A stretch of 60,000 nucleotides of DNA, taken from assembly GCA_030704615.1 (NCBI GenBank), contig CM060733.1, positions 75,556,907 to 75,616,906 of the forward strand. The letters run 5' to 3'. Shown in pieces: positions 53,276-60,000 of the stretch (position 1 is the first letter of the stretch; every line of letters starts with the position of its first letter). The position numbers and the translations under genes are program-made. The notes beneath the pieces were generated by a model. The model saw only the letters and a list, made by a program, of their open reading frames with translations, was not told where the DNA came from and ran no database searches. The DNA is from Takakia lepidozioides (Eukaryota > Streptophyta > Takakiopsida > Takakiales > Takakiaceae).

Positions 53276-54111
53276 ATGTCTTTCATCGTTTGTGCATTTC
53301 TAATGCATGATTAGTTCTCTTGTATGGCATTACTAGTCGACTCACTACAAACACCAAAACTCCAAAGCATGAATCACTATGAATGATTGTTCAAGTAATT
53401 TCGAGCACTTCATGTAAAGTAGTAAAGCAGTGGTTGCGCCAACTTCCGCAGTCGCAATTGCCACTGGGCATGTAGCACTGTAAGTTATGTGGTCTACTAC
53501 CACGTGGCGCCCCGGGCCCGTGGCAGCAGTGGTGCTCGTCGTGGCGCCGCCACGTCGGCATCCACATCGTCGTCCATGTCCGCGTCCATGTGTCACCGCG
53601 CTTCAGTGAGTCGGTCCACTCATCCGGAGGGAAAAGTCAAAGTCAGCCCAAAAGGTCAGACACACGGGCGGCCCGCCTGGTTACGCCACGTGGTTCTTCA
53701 GCTGCCCATATCGGAAGTGTGGGATTGTTCGTGACGGTATGTCTGGGCGTTGATTGTCCTGTAGGTCTTATGGCCCATAAATGAAGGCGGGTGAATTTTT
53801 CCCCCTCCTCAAGAACCTGTGGTTTCCTTTAAGATTTTTTTTTTAATTTTTAAAAAAAAAGAAAAAAAAAGGCTTTTAGGGTTTACAAAAAGGTTAAAAA
53901 ACTTAAAAAGTTGCCCATCACGTAGCAGTGAACAGACTTAGAGCGAGCGGGAGGGAGAGAGAGAGAGGGCTGGGACTTAGAACGAGCGAACGGGAGGGAG
54001 GGCAAACATGCATGGGAGGCCCGCAGTTGGAGCAACCTTCGCATCTGAAGCAAGCGTCCTAGAAATGCTAGGGTATGTGTCCGAGGAGGTTTCGACTGGG
54101 AACTCGCAGTT
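53276..54111. other. Mixed non-coding DNA
   Basis: GC-rich part at 53,480-53,740 with CCACGTGGCGCC at 53,500, followed by A/T-runs (53,830-53,870) and GAGAGGGAGAGAGAG words near 53,950. Open frames in the GC-rich part look like composition artefacts. No gene supported. Confidence 0.4.
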
Positions 54112-54295
54112 CTTGGGAGATTCAGCTTGGTCTTAGCAGGCCGTGTTTCAATCTCTACCCGCTCAGCTGCACCGTGGTGGTTCTGACAGACAAATCCGAC
54201 ATTACCTGACTACAGACACAAGCAGCACACACAAGAGGTCTGGGTTCATGGTCAGTCAAATCCTCCATGGGTCATGACACAAGGTTAGGGTTTAG
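54112..54295 (+). repeat. R2 repeat copy, plus strand
   Basis: TTGGGAGATTCAGCTTGGTC, TCTACCCGCTCAGCTGCACC and ATGGGTCATGACACAAGGTT match the 48.7 kb copy at about 90 percent by eye. It is not followed by PPR sequence. Confidence 0.8.
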
Positions 54296-55924
54296 GGTCA
54301 AGAGAGGCTACCTTCGCTCCATTGTTGTAGTGGAGGTTGCTCCTCACAGCCACGTTGAAAAATTTGAGTACAGACATTTGTTGATGTGTAATTCCTCTGG
54401 CAAACTGCTTGCAAGGTTTGTGACCCAAGGATGAAAATGTGGTATGCTTGGTTGGCGCAGTGCAACATCAAGTGGTTTTGAGAGTATGATAATATGACGG
54501 ATCTTGGCGGGGATTGGTATTGGAATTTCATCTGGCGTAGTGCCCCTGTACATATCAGAGGTAAGGCTTTGTTCTCGTCTCCTTCCCAACTTTCACTAGT
54601 GTCTACGAGAGCAGTGTTAGAAAATGGTTTTGTTGCATGGCTTAACCTCTATCATAGAGCCAAACGCAGTCAGTAACTTTATGCTTGAGATCAATGCTGC
54701 TCAGTAATCCTGAGCTTTTTAAGTAGTTAACCACATCATAGTAAACTATGAAGAGAACCATGTGACACCCTATGGTACCTTGCAAAGTTGCTTGGGATAT
54801 TTGTTGTTGCACCTCATATCCATGACATTGGAGCACAAGGCTGAGAAAGGGAGCATTGGGGTGGCAATGGAAGGTGTCTCCTACAGAGATCCGTGGTACA
54901 CTGGGAACAGTGAACTAACTTTCCATCTGTGTGGGCATTCTGATGGCTCTTATTGTGGGGCTTCCCCTGAGTGGCAACCCCGCCTGGTACTGACTGGACA
55001 CTGATGTGTTTGTGGACAGATGAAATATTCAAAGAACATGTGCAGCATGATTTGTTTCTGTATTTTAGTCTTTCTTGTCTTGAAGGTGAAGGGTTGCTTT
55101 AGGCCTTCCAGTCATATAGAGGCACATGACATTTGGTCCAGTTAGTTGGAAGGCATAGTATCTGTACTGCGCATTTGTGGTGGCCAAAATGGTCCTTTGA
55201 GTGAGTGCAAGGTAGACAATACTGGTGCTGGGTAAATGGTTGGTACATTGTTTCGCAAATTGAACATGTATTCAATCAAAGTTAATTGGATGCCACTGTG
55301 AGACGTTGCCTTGTATGGAAATGGAGTCAGATTCTTTCTTTGGGGTGATAAAACAGGTGGCGTAGCATGTTTGTATTGGCTGCAGTGTCCTCCTTTGTTT
55401 GGGCATGGCATACACTCCAGAAAGCCCACGTTGGCTATGCAAGGTTAACTTCCATCCATATACGATGCATCTTGATTTTCTGTATCTTGTTGTTTTTGCA
55501 ATAGGGTGACTATGCAAAGTTGGAATGTTGAACAACTCCAAACAGAGAATTGAGTCTAGAACAACAATTGTTGTGTAATGTGGCTAGCACAACAAATGAT
55601 TCAACAGAATGATGCTGGAGTGTGCAACAAGGGAGGATAGCAGAGGCAGAGACAACGGCAAGACAACTGTGGGGCAAGGCAAAGTTTGAGGTGGCCTTGG
55701 CAGACAGAGCACTACCCCAGCCAGTATAGACCCAGCCAGTCTTATTCACCCAACTATCGACTCTCTGAAGAAGAGTTCTACAACCAGCCTATCACAAATC
55801 CAAACTACCTAAAGCATATCGGATTATATTAGATTAGATTTCCCGACAGTAAGTAGTCCTTCCATATTGATCCGTCACCCATTGATTTGCAGCAAACTTA
55901 TGTTGTGTAACTTTCAGAGATCCC
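54296..55924. other. Unassigned sequence
   Basis: Several short frames on both strands, none recognised and none conserved elsewhere in the window. No repeat landmark of R1 or R2. Could be unique host DNA or an unknown old transposon. Confidence 0.3.
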
Positions 55925-56135
55925 TGGTGACATCATCAAATCTGCAATTGTACCAGATGTCATCCTGAACATTGCTCTGGTGGCCATGTATGCTAAATGT
56001 GGGAGCATCTAAGGGAGTGTTCAACACTATGGCTGAACCATATGTGGTGTCGTGGAATGCAATGCTTGCAGGGTGTGCAGAGCAGGAGTGCGGGATGGGG
56101 CTTTGGACACCTGAAAGCAAATGATGGGGAAAGGG
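55925..56135 (+). pseudogene. PPR fragment
   Basis: SAIVPDVILNIALVAMYAKC-like text, NTMAEPYVVSWNAMLAG and CAEQECGMG can be read in shifting frames. Joined to R1 at about 56,140, again a PPR/R1 composite. Confidence 0.75.
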
Positions 56136-56860
56136 GTGAAGGTACCTTCAACATCTTTCACCCTGTTTTCCCTGCTAGTGTGTGCTTTGACAATTCTAGG
56201 CTGTCATTGTTAGCTGCTAGCAGCAAGTCGAGGATGTATGCATGATTTGTGCAGAGGCATCGATAGCTGAAGGAGCAAGGATTTCGTGTGGGTCCAGATT
56301 CATCCAAGAGGGCCAGATTTCAAGAACAAGATTACCTGTGATTCCCTGTGGATCAATAGCTACAAGAAACCTGCATGGGTAGATGGTCAACTGGCAGCAA
56401 CGGCAGTGATAAAATCAGGCACTGCTAATGAAGGCATCTTCTTCAACACATTTCACCCTGTTTTTCCCTCTTATCAGAATCAGCCCTAAATTTTCATGTT
56501 TAATTCTGCAAGTTAGCTGGTTGAGTGAATCTAGTTTGGAGTGACTTTGACATGATACTGCCAATGTGACAACAAGAAAGTGTCAAAACAGGTAATAGAG
56601 ATGAGGAGAAGTTGTGGAATGAATACTTATTTGAGCCCAGTCACTGATGGGTCAACCGGGGCAGAAAGGTGTATGCCTGCTACATTTCAGAGAGCAGCAG
56701 ACACAATTCAGATAGGAACTAGTGTGCTACGCTGAGTTGGGTGTTTCCTAGAACAAATATAGGCTGTCATTGTCAACTGCTAGCAGCAAGGCAAGGATGA
56801 ATGCTTGATTTGTGCAGAGGCATGGATAGCTGAAGGAGTAGAGATAGAATGTGGGTGACG
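56136..56860 (+). repeat. R1 repeat copy, plus strand
   Basis: Keeps an open frame at 56,286-56,489 (VWVQIHPRGPDFKNKITCDS, SYKKPAWVDGQLAATA, FFNTFHPVFPSYQN) agreeing with the 23.9 kb copy. Then come AGTTTGGAGTGACTTTGACA and CTGAGTTGGGTGTTTCCTAG, and a second start of R1 near 56,800. Confidence 0.8.
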
Positions 56861-57560
56861 TAGGGTGCTGGGCAATGGGCAAGACGTCTTTGTATAAACG
56901 TGAGTGACCTTCCTATCCTCCTGGCTCTCATTTTTTGTGCATGTTTCTTTGTGAAGTATCTGACGACTTCGCCAACACACACCAACATTTTTGCTTTGGT
57001 TTGTTTACGAGTCCATGGGATAGAAGTTACCATAAACAACACTGGCATTGGTTTTTCATATATGGTATTAGATCTCTATTGTTTTCGCCTTGGCAAGTTG
57101 CTCAGTGACCTTCCCTAGACACTTTGGAGTATAGCGAGTGAGAATCTCACAATGCAATGTTGGTTGGCGCATCTTACGCAAGAACTTGGAAAAGAAACAG
57201 ATGTCCTTGTTGTAATAATTCTTAAAGACATGCAAGCCTTAGTTTTTGATGGGTTGCAGATTGATGGAATACATAAGTAGTTAGAAAATTATGGGTGAAC
57301 ACTTTTCAAAGTGTTATAGTTAGACAATTAATTCACATGAGAACATGTGACAATTTTATGTATTTTTAGATCGTGACAAAAATGATAATGATAAATATTG
57401 GTAAATAGAGATGGTGTACAATCTCTTGGTTTTGCTCAGCTTGTTGCAGTTATGTCTTGCTGCTTTGTTCTCTTTGTATTATATATTATATTTCATTGTT
57501 GTAATAGACATGTATATGAGTACTATCATAGTCATAATAATGACTACATCTATTTTCACT
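56861..57560. other. AT-rich spacer
   Basis: No gene recognised; AT-rich, with tattatat-type words near 57,480. The left limit of the CACTA-like element that ends at 58,025 may lie here but could not be found. Confidence 0.3.
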
Positions 57561-58025
57561 CTCCAATAGTACTACACCACGTGGCAGAATTACAAATATG
57601 TAAAAAAAATAGCAATACACCCAAAAAAAACACCTATCATGACACATGTCAATCTGCTGAGGGACCACGTGTAAAAACTGCAACGCGCCACGTGTTGCAA
57701 CCGGATTAGCACACCTGTAGTCATAGTTCGCAGTCATGGAGAACGAACACTTTTCCACGTGTCATTTCCTGTATCGAGCACGTGTCACTCTTGCACAGCC
57801 GCTGACATGGACTAACTGTCCGTTCAGTAATTCAGTAAAGCCAGCGTGTATGACTACCCCCACAGCTGCTCAGGCACCACATCACAGCCAGCCTGGAGAG
57901 TCATATCTGCCATGTCACAACTGACTAGGGTTTTACGTCTTCAGAGTCAGGAAGTCGTAAATGGCTTCCATGACTGCATTTGCAGTCATAACACAGAGAC
58001 GTAAAAGCCGCAATCTGTTGTAGTG
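57561..58025. mobile_element. CACTA-like terminus with five CACGTG motifs
   Basis: CACGTG is at 57,578, 57,666, 57,689, 57,756 and 57,779, several within CCACGTGT. The element ends CAATCTGTTGTAGTG at 58,025, the complement of a CACTACAACAG terminus like that at 4,737. Repeated short subterminal motifs are where CACTA-encoded proteins bind. The LINE reading frame begins immediately after, so the element, or a recombination at its end, interrupts the LINE. Confidence 0.55.
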
Positions 58026-60000
58026 TACAATCAGAGCTCAAACCCTCAGCAAAGAGAAAGCTTTACAAAGACAATGGAAGAACCTGGCTCTGAAAAAATG
58101 CCTTGGAACCTGCCAAAGACTATTGGAACGGGGTAATCTTGATCCGCAAAGCCTCCAAACTTACCATGAAGCCAGACAAAACCTAGAAGCGTTCGCTTCC
58201 TTGCACGAACAGAGGCTGAAACTTCAAGCTGGCATCAATTGGGCAACAAAGGGGGAGAAAATGACCAAGTACTTTTTCGAAAAAGTACAAGTCAGAAAAA
58301 CATCCCAGATCATTACTGAGCTGAAGAACTCTCAAGGGAATTGCTCCTCGGATCCAAAGGACATGGTTGCGGCAGTGCACTCCCACTTTCAGGAACTCTT
58401 CAAACAAAGGCCAGATTCTGAAAGTATAGCCTCTGCAAGGGAAACATGCCTACGTAGTCCCCAAGCAAAGCTCAGCCAAACCTCTGCAGCCTCTCTTGAC
58501 GGGGAATTCACACAAACTGAATTATCCATGGCATTGGACCTTATGTCTAATCGCAAATCCCCTGGCTTTGACGGAATGCCAGTTGAATTTTACAAGGCTC
58601 TCTGGCAGGTTTTGTCCTCCGACTTCTGTACCATGGCCAATGAGATAAAGAGGCAAGGGTCTATGCCCCAGCCAATGGCCCAAGGCATTATATCCTTACT
58701 CTTTAAGAAATGGGATAGAAAGGTCATCTCCAATTACAGGTTGATTACATTACTCAATGTAAGCTACAAGATTATAGCAAAAACCCTTGCTTTACGCCTT
58801 CAGCCCTCTCCTCCCAAAAATCATCAGACCAGGTCAAGCGGGTTTCATCAAAGGTAGATATATATTGGACAACATCCTCCTGGCGCAAGAAACCCCCATC
58901 TATGCAGAAGCTACTTCGCAGCCCATAGCAATGCTCTTATTAGACTTCGAAAAAGCCTTTGACAAAGTTGAATGGCCAATGTTATTTGCAACACTTAAAA
59001 AATCGGGGCTCTCTCCGGATTATTGCAAATGGGTGGAGATCCTTTTGATTAACGCCTCAAGCAAGGTTATGGTAAACGGATTCTTTTCGAAGCCCTTCGA
59101 TCTCCAACGATCAGTCCGCCAGGGGTGCCCTCTGGCACCTTTCCTATTTTTAATAGTGGCAGACTCGCTAGGCTACCTCTTAGACAGCAACCCAATTATT
59201 GTGGCCTCAAAATTCAAGCTCAAACCAACCAGGACCTGCAGATAAAGGACTCGATGTTTGTTGACGACACAGTTCTCTACCTGCAAGCCACCCCATCCAA
59301 CCTGGAGGAAGCCAATAATTCCCTCTCAACCTTTTGTGAAGCATCTGGTTTCAGAGTTAACTGGTCAAAAACGGTGGCCATTCTCGTGGGTGCCACAAAC
59401 CTCTCTCCATTGGGGCTGTCGCCCGATTGGGGTCATAAAATGGGCCTCAAATGGCTGCAGAATGGGGAGATAACGACACTACTGGGTCACCCCTTTGGGG
59501 TTAATCTCACGGATGATCAAAGGATGGGTCATGTCATAGCCAAGCTCCAAAAAAAACTGGTATACTGGGGTTCACGTCACCTATCATTAACTGGAAGGGC
59601 TCTGGTTGCGAATCAAATCTTGCTAGGTAGCATTTGGTACTTTGCTTCAGTTTGGAGCCCCTCCGCCTCACAAATCAATGTCATAAAAAGAACCATCCGT
59701 ATCTTTATTTGGGGTGCAGACTCAAGTGAGAAAAGCCCCAGACCTGCTGTTTCTTGGGCTCAAATCTGTTTGCAGAAAAAAAAAGGGCGGCCTTGGCATA
59801 TTAGATCCTAGTAACCAGATCAGGGCTCTTTTAGGAAAATGGGTGGTCAGGCTGCTGGGTCCTGAGGGAGGCTGGTGGAAACACCTTATTTATCAACATG
59901 TGGTCAACAGCTCTCCTCTGAAATCCAAGATATGGGGCCCAGCTCTTAGATGGATCACACAGGGTTTTAAGCACAAGGCCCGTGGGTCTCCTCTGTGGAA
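58026..60000 (+). mobile_element. LINE reverse transcriptase, frameshifted, runs off window
   Basis: The plus strand reads a helical pre-RT part (WATKGEKMTKYFFEKVQ), KSPGFDGMPVEFYKALW and NYRLITLLNVSYKIIAK in frame one. A shift near 58,810 leads to RPGQAGFIKGRYILDNILLA, MLLLDFEKAFDKVEW and SVRQGCPLAPFLF. A shift near 59,190 leads to MFVDDTVLYLQATP (catalytic xxDD, F-V-D-D), GHPFGVNLTDD and FIWGADSS. A shift at the A-run near 59,780 leads to KGGLGILDP, which continues to the window end. These are the motifs, in order, of plant LINE ORF2. The endonuclease part is absent upstream, where the CACTA-like end sits. Three frameshifts make it dead. Confidence 0.95.

Noticed and set aside
53489-53784. 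Ala/Ser-rich frames in the GC-rich stretch
   Set aside because: Composition-driven; two frames are open together and neither has family resemblance.

Overview
This looks like nuclear DNA of a large, transposon-rich land-plant genome, most likely a seed-free plant (lycophyte, fern or bryophyte; the exact group cannot be fixed from sequence alone). The reasons are: PLS-class pentatricopeptide (PPR) sequence in many decayed fragments, plant-type CACTA (TNP2, DUF4218, DUF4216), Ty1/copia, Ty3/gypsy and LINE proteins, SWIM-finger MULE-like transposases, GT-AG introns and AATAAA signals. There is no operon structure, and I see no intact host gene that I can name with confidence. Almost everything is mobile or derived from mobile elements, and most coding sequence carries frameshifts or stops.

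Layout. 0-4.7 kb: an exon resembling a DNA methyltransferase, PPR debris, interspersed repeats and a CACTA-like end. 4.7-14.3 kb: a large two-gene unit. A minus-strand multi-exon gene with a ParB-like 'DGNHR' domain (gene A) and a plus-strand MULE-like/SWIM transposase gene (gene B) diverge from a 1.15 kb intergenic array of an 18-bp palindrome at an almost perfect 53-bp period. 14.8-17.7 kb: PPR and F-box debris. 18.8-23.5 kb: a second SWIM transposase fragment, a second palindrome array and a divergent pair of related unknown genes. 24.4-31.2 kb: a broken CACTA transposase, a chimeric copia fragment and a captured FCP1-like phosphatase gene. 31.9-36.2 kb: a gypsy fragment and a LINE endonuclease fragment. 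37.1-38.8 kb: a second copy of the FCP1/TNP1-like gene.

38.9-48.1 kb: a CACAGCC minisatellite, then a decayed multi-exon gene (gene C) and its flanks filled with a short CAGTCTGCTG-type motif, a ~50-bp-period array of hairpins split by a tRNA-derived SINE, and another unknown gene. 48.7-56.9 kb: more PPR and repeat composites. 57.5-60 kb: a CACTA-like end interrupting a frameshifted LINE reverse transcriptase that runs off the window.

The most interesting signal is the pair of palindrome arrays. The 18-bp site AAATGCGG(NN)CCGCATTT occurs in 22 units with a 53-bp period (array 1) and about two dozen units with mixed spacings that mostly fall near whole helical turns (array 2). Single copies sit in introns of the linked genes. 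I see the motif only in the first 22.7 kb, beside MULE-like transposases, a ParB-like gene and a methyltransferase-like exon. The closest known parallel is the VANC/motif system of Arabidopsis VANDAL elements (MULEs), in which an element-encoded protein binds short motifs amplified in the element's own non-coding DNA. Two further unrelated motif families in the window (CAGTCTGCTG and the CGACCACC/GGTGGTCG hairpin) suggest the same strategy may recur. Function is inference; the sequence pattern is directly visible.
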